Assembly: GCA_023544605.1 (NCBI GenBank)
Contig: JAMJFQ010000047.1
Coordinates: forward strand, 1-14,167
Direction: 5' to 3'
Length of the DNA stretch: 14,167 nucleotides
From: ANME-2 cluster archaeon
GTDB lineage: Archaea > Halobacteriota > Methanosarcinia > Methanosarcinales > Methanocomedenaceae
Positions 6,588 through 13,032 of this stretch are shown one piece after another. Under the pieces are notes generated by a model. That model searched no databases. It was not told the DNA's origin and worked only from the letters and a program-made list of their open reading frames with translations. Positions within the stretch are counted from its first letter, which is position 1; the number at the start of each line of letters is the position of its first letter. The position numbers and the translations under genes are program-made.

Positions 6588-7247
6588 ATGGTCCTGTTTG
6601 ATATTACCTTGAATGACCTGTTCTTACTAATTGGGCAGTTAGTGATAGTATTTATCCTGTTTGTCATAATAGTATCAGGCATCGCGTCGGCCCTCATAAT
6701 CTATTCATTCAGGACCGGTCATTTCTTATTCCCAAACTTCATGCTTTCCATTATCATAATGCTGGAAGGGGTCGTAAAAGCCATCTTCCGCCTCATGCAG
6801 ATGGACGATTCCATTGTGGACCACATTGCCATTCAATTGAAGAACAGGATATCTGCGAGGAGGTTCAGCGACATACCTCCTGATAAGCAGATCATATTCT
6901 TTCCACAGTGTTTGCGGGCCATTGATTGTCCATCCAAATTAAGTCCTGAGGGCATCCAGTGTACCAATTGCGGCCAGTGTGAGATAGGTGATGCAAAGAC
7001 AAAGGCTGAAAAGGCAGGATACCGGGTTTTCATTGTCCCGGGTTCCAGTTTTATCAAACGAATGGTCATGAAATACCGGCCGGAAGGTATTATTGGTGTT
7101 GGATGCCGCTTTGAGGTCAAGAGCGGGCTTGATATGTGCTCAAATATAGGTGTGGTGGGCATAGGGATAGAACTTGAAAAGGCCGGATGTGTGGCTACTG
7201 AACTGGAATGGGCTGAATTCTACCGGGTAATCGATGCGAAAGAATGA
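6588..7247 (+). CDS. DUF116 family membrane protein with cysteine cluster
   Basis: A 219-residue protein with two N-terminal hydrophobic segments (about 8-40 and 47-68) followed by a cytosolic cysteine-rich domain. The cysteine pattern is distinctive: FPQCLRAIDC (Cys108, Cys114), then CTNCGQC (Cys125, Cys128, Cys131), then GCRF (Cys173), Cys184 and Cys201. This arrangement and the overall layout match the DUF116 family found in methanogens and many anaerobic bacteria. The cysteines could bind an iron-sulfur cluster or zinc; the function is not established to my knowledge. The ATG at 6588 fits a leaderless transcript from the TATA box at 6557-6564. It is divergent from hisG and followed by a stable stem-loop, so it is probably a single-gene unit. 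Confidence 0.85.
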   Translation: MVLFDITLNDLFLLIGQLVIVFILFVIIVSGIASALIIYSFRTGHFLFPNFMLSIIIMLEGVVKAIFRLMQMDDSIVDHIAIQLKNRISARRFSDIPPDKQIIFFPQCLRAIDCPSKLSPEGIQCTNCGQCEIGDAKTKAEKAGYRVFIVPGSSFIKRMVMKYRPEGIIGVGCRFEVKSGLDMCSNIGVVGIGIELEKAGCVATELEWAEFYRVIDAKE

Positions 7248-7253
7248 ACATAG

Positions 7254-7299
7254 ATAAATGAGGGTTAGTATGATACTCCCACCCCAACCCGTCATTTAT
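7254..7299 (+). terminator. Stem-loop downstream of the DUF116 gene
   Basis: ATAAATGA (7254-7261) plus GGGTT (7262-7266) pair with AACCC (7286-7290) and TCATTTAT (7292-7299), giving 13 base pairs with one bulged G at 7291 and a 19-base loop. It begins 7 nt after the stop codon. No strong T-run follows, so it may protect the 3' end or mark an end point rather than act as an intrinsic terminator. Confidence 0.5.
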
Positions 7300-7540
7300 T
7301 GTCAATCCTGTTAGGATATAATGAGTCTTTAGTAGTACTGTGATATATATTATTGTGAAAAGAGTAGTAATTTATGAATTATGGCATTTTATGGTTTAAA
7401 AGGTTATTAAGCTTAAAAAAAGTGTTTTTTAGAGTATTAATATTGAAAATTACAATTATTTAAAAATTGAATCGAAAATACATAATAATTAGTTAATATA
7501 TGGTATTTTTCTTGAGAATCATATAACAACCTTTTTTATT

Positions 7541-7561
7541 GAGTAGCACTAAGTACTACTC
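7541..7561. promoter_or_regulatory. Palindromic operator candidate before the RHH gene
   Basis: Arms GAGTAGCACT (7541-7550) and AGTACTACTC (7552-7561) are symmetric about A7551 with a single mismatched pair. The half-site AGTACTACT (7552-7560) is the exact reverse complement of AGTAGTACT at 7331-7339. If the TATA sequence near 7520-7527 is used, transcription would start within this palindrome, the classic place for a repressor to act. Confidence 0.55.
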
Positions 7562-7583
7562 ATCACCAGAAATTTGGGATTGT

Positions 7584-8633
7584 ATGGTATTACGGAAGAA
7601 CATAGCCCTTGAGAAGCATCATCTCGTGATGCTTGAACCACTATTAGAAAAAAATGATGATAATTTTAGTGCTGCTGTAAGGGATGTTATTGAATTCGCG
7701 GATAAGGCACTTACCCATTTCGAAACACTGGAAGAAGCAACAAACAATCTTGCAAACAAACAGTATGAGCTGTCACCCCTGGAAGAGACCATCCAATCCG
7801 GCAACAACGTAGTGGTCAGTTATCCAACACTGTTATGGTTTTTGAAATATACCAGGGGGGTTTTGATAGACAGGGAAATACTTGACGAAATATTAGATCC
7901 CCTGCACATTAACAGCATATCAGACCTAGACCAAAAAATAAATACCATATGTCAGGATTTCGGTTGGCAGGTAAAAGTATCCTTATTTTCAATGGATTAC
8001 CTGAATCCCAAATCTGTGACCCTCATGGTAAATGAAGGGACAGAGTCTTTGCGCGAGTTTGTGTCCCTGATCATTGCCCAGTTCTTTGCCTGCAACATGA
8101 ACCTGGATGTGGAGATCATACACAAACGTGCCACTTCTGTACGCATTGATTTTAAAAGGAATGAACCAGGTGCCCGGTTTGAAGGATTGGAAAAATATTT
8201 CGGTTACGACCATGAAGTGTTGAATGAATTCTTAAAAAAGCCAACCTTCTGGCGGACATTGGTCACGATCCATATGGCGACCAATTACAACATCATTTCC
8301 ATGTGTCGAGATAATTTCGAGAACGTATTGGGAAATAAACCCATCCAGAATGTTAACACTATCGAATCCTTTGTTATGAAACACATTTCTGACATACCCT
8401 ACCAGGAATTCATTGAGACAATAAAATTGCTTCATGAAAATATGGGAATAGTGGAAAAGATCGAATATTCGGGTACTGACAGCATTAAAATATACCATGA
8501 TTATAAGGATGAAGACGCCATAGGACCGTTGACCGATTTCTACATTTATATCCTGGAAGCCAACGGACAGCATTTTACTGCCAAGTATTCCACCAGTTTG
8601 ATCATACTTGAGAGGATAAAGGAAAAGGCATGA
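7584..8633 (+). CDS. Putative regulator with N-terminal ribbon-helix-helix domain
   Basis: A 349-residue protein. Residues 3-40 (LRKNIALEKHHLVMLEPLL, then helix NFSAAVRDVIEFADKAL) have the form of a ribbon-helix-helix DNA-binding domain: a short alternating strand, a helix ending in LLEKNDD, and a second helix starting with NFSAAVRD. The remaining 300 residues hold a mixed alpha/beta region (about 120-200) that may recall V4R-like ligand-binding folds, but no known domain or metal motif is certain. RHH proteins bind DNA as dimers and usually recognise short palindromes; one lies directly upstream. The ATG at 7584 is preferred because it puts the RHH strand at the extreme N-terminus, as usual, and leaves the palindrome noncoding. 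The TTG at 7539 has no ribosome binding site, and the ATG has only a weak one. The target genes are unknown; autoregulation is inferred. Confidence 0.7.
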   Translation: MVLRKNIALEKHHLVMLEPLLEKNDDNFSAAVRDVIEFADKALTHFETLEEATNNLANKQYELSPLEETIQSGNNVVVSYPTLLWFLKYTRGVLIDREILDEILDPLHINSISDLDQKINTICQDFGWQVKVSLFSMDYLNPKSVTLMVNEGTESLREFVSLIIAQFFACNMNLDVEIIHKRATSVRIDFKRNEPGARFEGLEKYFGYDHEVLNEFLKKPTFWRTLVTIHMATNYNIISMCRDNFENVLGNKPIQNVNTIESFVMKHISDIPYQEFIETIKLLHENMGIVEKIEYSGTDSIKIYHDYKDEDAIGPLTDFYIYILEANGQHFTAKYSTSLIILERIKEKA

Positions 8634-8668
8634 TGGATTTATGCCCATATATCATAATTAATAATGAT

Positions 8669-8684
8669 AATCTATTTATAGATT
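8669..8684 (+). promoter_or_regulatory. TATA box within an inverted repeat, promoter of the 8714 operon
   Basis: AATCTA (8669-8674) and TAGATT (8679-8684) flank TTTA, and the whole contains the TATA-like CTATTTATAG. Its centre is about 37 nt before the ATG at 8714, so a leader of roughly 10-12 nt with the GGAGTGAT ribosome binding site (8702-8709) fits. Confidence 0.5.
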
Positions 8685-8713
8685 GAAATCCTACTGCAAA
8701 TGGAGTGATATAA

Positions 8714-9133
8714 ATGCCCGAAATTGTAAATATAGTCTCAAAAGAAGCAGGAGAAACCCTGTCCAGGAAGATACAGGCATCGCCATATGAGTTTACCATG
8801 GCTACAAGGGCTAAATGGGAGATGGTGGTCGCCGATGAAGATGTGACAATAGGAGCAGGTAGATTTGAAAAGATCAAGATAAAGGAGATCCATATCCAGA
8901 AGGATACCCTTGCTCTGCCCTGTGCTTTCAACCACCATGCTTTGGCATCTGTGTTGAAATTGGGAGGAAAGAGTGGTTGTTCGGCACCGGTAGAATATGA
9001 CCGGGTAGTGAGTTATGCCTACATCCTGGGTATCGATTCAGGAGAGGTCAAGAAAGGCGACCTGCTGGCAGTAATAAATATCTTCCCTATAATGTTCACA
9101 CGGGATGCAGCAATTCCCATGGAAGTCCTGTAG
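8714..9133 (+). CDS. Probable DUF22 family protein
   Basis: A 139-residue soluble protein that I recognise as resembling the archaeal DUF22 family, common in methanogens and of unknown function. No catalytic motif is evident. The sequence suggests a compact beta-rich fold: strand-rich segments around 36-62 (WEMVVADEDVTIGAGRFEKI) and 94-123 (EYDRVVSYAYILGIDSGEVK, then GDLLAVINIFP), with a His-His at 74-75 and a single CSAP cysteine near 89. The ATG is supported by GGAGTGAT at 8702-8709 and a TATA element at about 8672-8681. It is followed after 12 bp by a zinc-ribbon gene on the same strand, so the two probably form an operon and may act together. Family assignment is from memory of sequence character and should be treated as moderate. 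Confidence 0.65.
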   Translation: MPEIVNIVSKEAGETLSRKIQASPYEFTMATRAKWEMVVADEDVTIGAGRFEKIKIKEIHIQKDTLALPCAFNHHALASVLKLGGKSGCSAPVEYDRVVSYAYILGIDSGEVKKGDLLAVINIFPIMFTRDAAIPMEVL

Positions 9134-9145
9134 GGGCACAAGCAT

Positions 9146-9643
9146 ATGGAGACATGTGAGATATGCGGTGAGTTGCAGGATACAAAACATTTTCCTAAGT
9201 ATAATATATGTACCACCTGCCATGACCTGCTTGAAGACCTGATGAGTGAATATTTCCTCAGGACCATAGAAAAAAAGGGAAATGACGTGCATAAGGGATA
9301 CCAGAGATATCTTGAAAACAGTAGCAAATACGTATCAGACTACAAGAAGATACAACGCGATTCAAAACACCATTTACAGCAGGTAGGTGAGCGATTGCGC
9401 AGTGAACTGCAATCAGGAGGTCCCAGGCAGCGGTACCTTGAACTGATGCTGCAGGCGTTGGAATGGTTGAGGACTACACCCGAGTTCTATAACTATTACT
9501 TCAAGGAATACTATGTATGTCCGAACTGCAACTCGTCCATTTTCTACCATTTCCAGACAGAGGATATGCGCGACTGGCTCATGATATCATGTGACATGTG
9601 TGGAACGGTAATAAAGAAATATTACTCGCCCAAACGTGTATAA
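9146..9643 (+). CDS. Double zinc-ribbon protein, function unknown
   Basis: A 165-residue protein with two likely zinc-binding sites at its ends. The first uses Cys4, Cys7, Cys22 and Cys25 (CEIC ... CTTC); the second uses Cys125, Cys128, Cys149 and Cys152 (CPNC ... CDMC). Between them lies a charged, mostly helical stretch (about 30-118) rich in Lys, Arg, Glu and Gln, possibly coiled. This design is typical of nucleic-acid or protein adaptor proteins, but I do not recognise the family. It begins 12 bp after the probable DUF22 gene and shares its transcript. A hairpin with a T-run follows 6 bp after the stop. The ribosome binding site (GGGG about 9 nt upstream) is weak, suggesting translation coupled to the gene before. 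Confidence 0.75.
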   Translation: METCEICGELQDTKHFPKYNICTTCHDLLEDLMSEYFLRTIEKKGNDVHKGYQRYLENSSKYVSDYKKIQRDSKHHLQQVGERLRSELQSGGPRQRYLELMLQALEWLRTTPEFYNYYFKEYYVCPNCNSSIFYHFQTEDMRDWLMISCDMCGTVIKKYYSPKRV

Positions 9644-9648
9644 AATAT

Positions 9649-9681
9649 GCAGGGGGTAAGGTCCCCTGCCGGTTCATTTTT
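9649..9681 (+). terminator. Hairpin/T-run terminator after the zinc-ribbon gene
   Basis: GCAGGGG (9649-9655) pairs with CCCCTGC (9663-9669), with an extra G-T pair inside and a 5-base loop; TTTTT follows at 9677-9681. It lies between convergent transcription units and probably ends the 8714-9643 operon. Confidence 0.65.
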
Positions 9682-9698
9682 AGTATGAATATCGAGAT

Positions 9699-9986
9699 CT
9701 ATACCGGTACCAGGGGTACACCTAAAAATCCCAGTAAGATGACGATGATAACCCCGGGTATTCCGCCCAGAGCACATATCATTATTGATACCCAGTTGAT
9801 ATCAACTGAAAAACCCATATCCAGTATCCCGATGACAAAGTTCGAGATAAATAGCAGGATCAGCCCTACTACGGAATTCACGATCAGGTATTTCATCACT
9901 TTAAGCACATAATATACACCTACAAAGGCTGCTATGGCGACCACAAGGATAGCCAGACCGTTTATTGTTATAAAATCTAAAGGCAT
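9699..9986 (-). CDS. BofA-like small membrane protein
   Basis: A 95-residue, very hydrophobic protein with about three membrane segments (7-28, 33-54 and 65-90). The conserved-looking core NSVVGLILLFISNF (37-50) and the end segment GGIPGVIIVILLGFLGVPL (74-92) match the pro-sigma-K processing inhibitor BofA family. Archaeal members occur in Methanosarcinales, which have neither sigma-K nor sporulation, so the bacterial role does not carry over; regulation of a membrane metalloprotease is a possibility only. The ATG at 9986 has a strong AAGGAGGAT ribosome binding site on the minus strand (9995-10003), about 8 nt away. It is convergent with the zinc-ribbon gene and divergent from the gene at 10088. 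Confidence 0.8.
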   Translation of the reverse strand: MPLDFITINGLAILVVAIAAFVGVYYVLKVMKYLIVNSVVGLILLFISNFVIGILDMGFSVDINWVSIMICALGGIPGVIIVILLGFLGVPLVPV

Positions 9987-10052
9987 GATATTCCATCCTC
10001 CTTATATTCTTTAATAGTATCAAAATAATATTATTTAGTTCTTATCCCTTAT

Positions 10053-10063
10053 GGTAATATACC
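10053..10063 (+). promoter_or_regulatory. TATA box of the 10088 gene
   Basis: GGTAATATACC is centred about 30 nt before the ATG at 10088, which suggests a leaderless or nearly leaderless transcript. No ribosome binding site precedes this start codon. Confidence 0.45.
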
Positions 10064-10087
10064 CGTCATGAGATATAGTAGTCTGGT

Positions 10088-10393
10088 ATGTGTGCAGCAA
10101 AAGAGATATTCCTGGCAAGGCCGTGTGTGGAAGACCCCACACTTTTTATAGCAGAATCCAGTTTTGGCCGCGGCTTGGATATGGAGATAGCATGCAGGAC
10201 ATTGAAAGACCTGGACGTGCCTGAGATGCGTTGTTCTGCCAAACTGGGCGTGGCCAGGTTCAGACTCGACGGTTGGCAGGTTATGATATACCGTAATGGG
10301 CGTATAGACATAAGGAGGGTCACAAATGTGGATAATGCCGCTTTGGCCATGCACCGTGTTGAATGTATGCTGGATAGGGCATTCTTGGACTAG
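10088..10393 (+). CDS. Small conserved-looking protein, function unknown
   Basis: A 101-residue soluble protein that I cannot place in a named family. It has three notable parts: an N-terminal segment with ARPCVEDPTLFIAES (10-24), a middle GRGLDMEIACRTLKDLDVPEMRCS stretch (27-50, Cys36 and Cys49), and a C-terminal strand-strand-helix unit, FRLDGWQVMIYRNGRIDIRR followed by NVDNAALAMHRVECML (58-95). The last unit has the look of a small RNA- or DNA-binding alpha/beta repeat (strand, turn at NGR, strand, helix), though this is only structural intuition. Cys14, Cys36, Cys49 and Cys93 are spaced too irregularly to suggest a metal ribbon. Coding seems real because the frame is open over its full length, has a well-placed TATA box, and meets the next gene tail to tail with a 39 bp gap. 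Confidence 0.65.
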   Translation: MCAAKEIFLARPCVEDPTLFIAESSFGRGLDMEIACRTLKDLDVPEMRCSAKLGVARFRLDGWQVMIYRNGRIDIRRVTNVDNAALAMHRVECMLDRAFLD

Positions 10394-10432
10394 GGATCAC
10401 CCAAGATCTTCCATTTGATCCGGATGTACAAT

Positions 10433-10762
10433 CTATCGGTACATCCTTCGTGACATTTCTTCTACCGTATTATTGGTTTTATTGAGTACCGCGTTAAGTT
10501 TTCTATCAAGATTATCTTCAACGCTCTGTATGTTGATCCTTAATGCGCGTTCTTTTGATTCCAGCTTAGCCTCGATCTTTCTAAGCCTCATATCTACAGA
10601 AAGGATCATAGCTGCCAGAGAACCGATCAAAACCATTGCCGCAAGCACTACAACTGCATCCGCCGCATTATTGGATGAAGTGAACCTGCCCATCCATTGA
10701 TACGTCAATACAAAGGATGATACTATCATAACTACAGAGAAAATTATATCTCTCGCTTCCAT
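10433..10762 (-). CDS. Small two-helix membrane protein with C-terminal coiled coil
   Basis: A 109-residue protein with two membrane segments (about 5-24 and 33-56) followed by a charged amphipathic helix (about 58-107) with heptad-like spacing, for example LRKIEAKLESKERALRINI. The topology would put both ends on the same side of the membrane, with the coiled coil probably in the cytoplasm. I do not recognise the family. The start is very well supported: GGAGGTGATG on the minus strand (10767-10776) is a near-perfect complement to the 3' end of archaeal 16S rRNA and lies 4 nt before the ATG. The gene has its own unit, convergent with 10088 and divergent from 10983. Confidence 0.75.
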   Translation of the reverse strand: MEARDIIFSVVMIVSSFVLTYQWMGRFTSSNNAADAVVVLAAMVLIGSLAAMILSVDMRLRKIEAKLESKERALRINIQSVEDNLDRKLNAVLNKTNNTVEEMSRRMYR

Positions 10763-10926
10763 CCACCATCACCTCCGCCAAGCATTACACTCATATGTTA
10801 CGTAACAGGTAATAAACCTTTATGAATTTGCCCTGGAATATACTACTCTTCATAACAGTTGTCATCTTTTAGCATTATATTGAACTATTAGTATATAGAT
10901 ACCTTAATATACCATGAATAGTCCAT

Positions 10927-10945
10927 AAGTTAACACCGTTAACTT
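10927..10945. promoter_or_regulatory. Inverted repeat operator candidate before the 10983 gene
   Basis: Perfect arms AAGTTAAC (10927-10934) and GTTAACTT (10938-10945) with an ACC spacer; each arm also holds the palindrome GTTAAC. A TATA-like CTTAATATACC lies at about 10903-10913, so the predicted start (around 10935) falls inside the repeat. Confidence 0.45.
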
Positions 10946-10982
10946 TAACGTAATATGAGAATAACGCAATGGTTGGTTAGAT

Positions 10983-11549
10983 ATGGAAGAAATAATCAAA
11001 CCTGTTTTGATAGCCGTGTGGTTGGCTGGATTACTGTATTTCAGTTTTCCAAAAAAAGATGAGTTTATTGAAAAATATGAATTTAAGTATTCTGGTTCCA
11101 AAAGATCAATGGATAAGAATATAAAACACTATGCATTATTTCTTATCATTAATGCGTTTTTGGTAATGATACTTGGTTTTTACCAGTTCTTCTACCACCC
11201 TCTCTCCAACATTAAACTGACGGGTGCGATACTATTGATCACAGGGGCTTTTTTATGTCTTGCATCCTACGGTATATGGCAGAAATATTCCTGGAGCAGG
11301 TATATGACATACGTGCTGCTCATTTCGATAACTATTATGATCATAGCCACCACTGATATGTATAATTATGATTTTTATCACTTGAACACCCAAAGTAGAA
11401 TCAATATTGACCTTTACTCCTATCACAATCCCATTACCTGGTTTGATATAACCGTATATCTGATGAAGATAGGATATTTTACGGTTTTGTCGCTTGCCTC
11501 ATTACGGTTCCTTGAAAAACCCCTTATAAAAGTCATTATTTCAAGATAG
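10983..11549 (+). CDS. Integral membrane protein, function unknown
   Basis: A 188-residue protein with about five predicted membrane segments (4-22, 49-71, 78-99, 106-124 and 155-176). A basic and acidic loop sits between the first two (23-48), and a polar, tyrosine-rich loop (125-153, with YNYDFYHLN and YSYHNP) before the last. No signal peptide, catalytic or metal motif is recognised, and I cannot assign a family. The base composition is lower in G+C than in purD and argF, and aromatic residues are frequent, which could mean a fast-evolving or lineage-specific gene. The ATG at 10983 lacks a clear ribosome binding site. The upstream inverted repeat suggests regulation. It is separated from purD by 123 bp with its own promoter-like sequence, so the two are probably independent. 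Confidence 0.6.
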   Translation: MEEIIKPVLIAVWLAGLLYFSFPKKDEFIEKYEFKYSGSKRSMDKNIKHYALFLIINAFLVMILGFYQFFYHPLSNIKLTGAILLITGAFLCLASYGIWQKYSWSRYMTYVLLISITIMIIATTDMYNYDFYHLNTQSRINIDLYSYHNPITWFDITVYLMKIGYFTVLSLASLRFLEKPLIKVIISR

Positions 11550-11672
11550 ACCCCTAAGACGTGGTATAGTGGCGTGGCTAAAAAACCGCAACCTTATTAA
11601 TGGATATTATTGAATTTGGGTCTATACATTGGTGGACTATGCTGATAGATAGATTCACACTGAGGACTTGGA

Positions 11673-12992
11673 ATGATAAAAATATTATTGGTAGGCGGAG
11701 GAGGACGTGAACATGCTATTGCTCATGCTATCTCCAGAAGTGAACATGCACATCAGCTCTTTGCAGTGATGTCAAAGAAGAATCCTGGAATTGCAGGGCT
11801 GTGTGAGGATTTCCTTTTAAATGCAGAAAACGATATCGAAAAGGTCACAGAATTCGCTTTGAGGACGGGTATAGATATTGCAGTTATCGGACCGGAAGGG
11901 CCGCTTGCTGCGGGACTGGCAGATGCCCTTGACAGAGCTGGTATACCTTCGGTGGGACCAAAACGGGCAGTTGCCAAACTTGAGTTCGATAAGGCGTGGA
12001 CGCGCAGTTTCATGCAGAAATACGGTATTGACGGGCTTCCCCTTTTCAAGATATTCAACCGTGACCAGGAAGATGCGGCGCTCAAATACGTGGACGAACT
12101 GGGCGATGTAGCAGTGAAACCGGCTGGCTTGACCGGAGGTAAGGGTGTCAAGGTCATGGGTGACCAGCTGCCTGACAGGGATGCTGCTAAGGCATACGTC
12201 AGTGAACTGCTGGCCCAGGATGTGGTGGTCATCGAGGAGAACCTGAAGGGAGAGGAAGTAACGATCCATGCCTTTGTGGACGGCAGCCACCTGGCCTTTG
12301 CTCCTTCTGTACAGGACCACAAACGGGCGTATGAAGGTGATCTGGGGCCCAATACCGGAGGTATGGGATCATATAATGATGTAGGACACCTGCTGCCATT
12401 TATGAACGAGGGCGATTATGAAGCAGCAAAACAGATCATGAAGGATGTGGTGGCCAGGGTCAGGGAGGAGACCGGGGAGGAGTACCGCGGTATTCTGTAC
12501 GGCCAGTTCATTCTTACTGCCAAAGGCATCAGGGTGATCGAATTCAATGCCCGTTTCGGAGACCCTGAAGCCATGAATGTACTGCCGCTGCTTGAGACCG
12601 ATCTTATTGATATTGCCCGGGCAGTGACCGAAGGGACTCTTGACGCTATTGATGTGCGGTTCGCCTATAAAGCCAGTGTATGCAAATATGCGGTACCTGC
12701 GGGTTATCCTGAGAATCCCACAAAGGACGCGCCTATACAGGTAGGAGATATGGGGGATGCCTTGCTGTTCTATTCCAGTGTCTATGAGAAGGACGGTGTG
12801 GTGTACACTACCGGGTCACGGGCTGTTGCTGTGGTGGGTATTGCCGATACCTTACAGGAGGCCGAGCAGATCGCGGAGCAGGCTTTGAATACCCTGGAAG
12901 GTCCGCTGGAGTGCAGGCACGATATCGGTACCCAGGCATTGATACAGAAGCGTGTGGACCACATGAAGAGCTTGAGGGATAAGAATAAATAG
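11673..12992 (+). CDS. purD: Phosphoribosylamine-glycine ligase (GAR synthetase)
   Basis: A 439-residue ATP-grasp enzyme catalysing the second step of purine synthesis: phosphoribosylamine plus glycine and ATP gives glycinamide ribonucleotide. The N-domain begins with the nucleotide-binding GGGGREHA (8-15). IGPEGPLAAG (73-82) is the PurD-specific segment. The ATP-grasp part shows VKPAGLTGGKGVKVMG (148-163), the GPNTGGMGSY motif (226-235) and metal-binding VIEFNARFGDPEAMNVLP (289-306). The C-terminal domain is complete, so the length matches the usual 420-440 residues. The ATG is preceded by GAGG about 8 nt upstream, and a TATA-like CTATACATT at 11621-11630 fits a leader of about 20 nt. It is followed by argF after 40 bp; the shared direction suggests one transcript, though purine and arginine synthesis meet only indirectly. 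Confidence 0.96.
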   Translation: MIKILLVGGGGREHAIAHAISRSEHAHQLFAVMSKKNPGIAGLCEDFLLNAENDIEKVTEFALRTGIDIAVIGPEGPLAAGLADALDRAGIPSVGPKRAVAKLEFDKAWTRSFMQKYGIDGLPLFKIFNRDQEDAALKYVDELGDVAVKPAGLTGGKGVKVMGDQLPDRDAAKAYVSELLAQDVVVIEENLKGEEVTIHAFVDGSHLAFAPSVQDHKRAYEGDLGPNTGGMGSYNDVGHLLPFMNEGDYEAAKQIMKDVVARVREETGEEYRGILYGQFILTAKGIRVIEFNARFGDPEAMNVLPLLETDLIDIARAVTEGTLDAIDVRFAYKASVCKYAVPAGYPENPTKDAPIQVGDMGDALLFYSSVYEKDGVVYTTGSRAVAVVGIADTLQEAEQIAEQALNTLEGPLECRHDIGTQALIQKRVDHMKSLRDKNK

Positions 12993-13032
12993 ACTGGTTG
13001 ACACTGTGATGTAGTAACTGAAGGTGAGATTT

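Larger units (their letters stand above)
7248..7583. other. AT-rich intergenic region with repeated half-sites
   Basis: 336 bp without a supported gene, much more AT-rich than its surroundings. After the DUF116 stem-loop it contains half-sites resembling GAGTAGTACT at 7331-7339 (AGTAGTACT) and 7362-7370 (GAGTAGTAA), and the palindrome at 7541-7561. TATA-like tracts occur near 7494-7503 and 7520-7527. An in-frame TTG at 7539 could extend the downstream gene by 15 codons, but this would place the palindrome inside coding sequence. Confidence 0.45.

Noticed and set aside
7248..7583. AT-rich region considered as a possible CRISPR leader or replication origin
   Set aside because: There are no regularly spaced repeats and no recognisable origin-box cluster or Cdc6/Orc1 gene; the half-sites are better explained by the adjacent RHH gene.
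11753..12352. Minus-strand open frame opposite purD
   Set aside because: Fully overlapped by purD with all its motifs; Ser-rich low-complexity translation typical of an antisense shadow.
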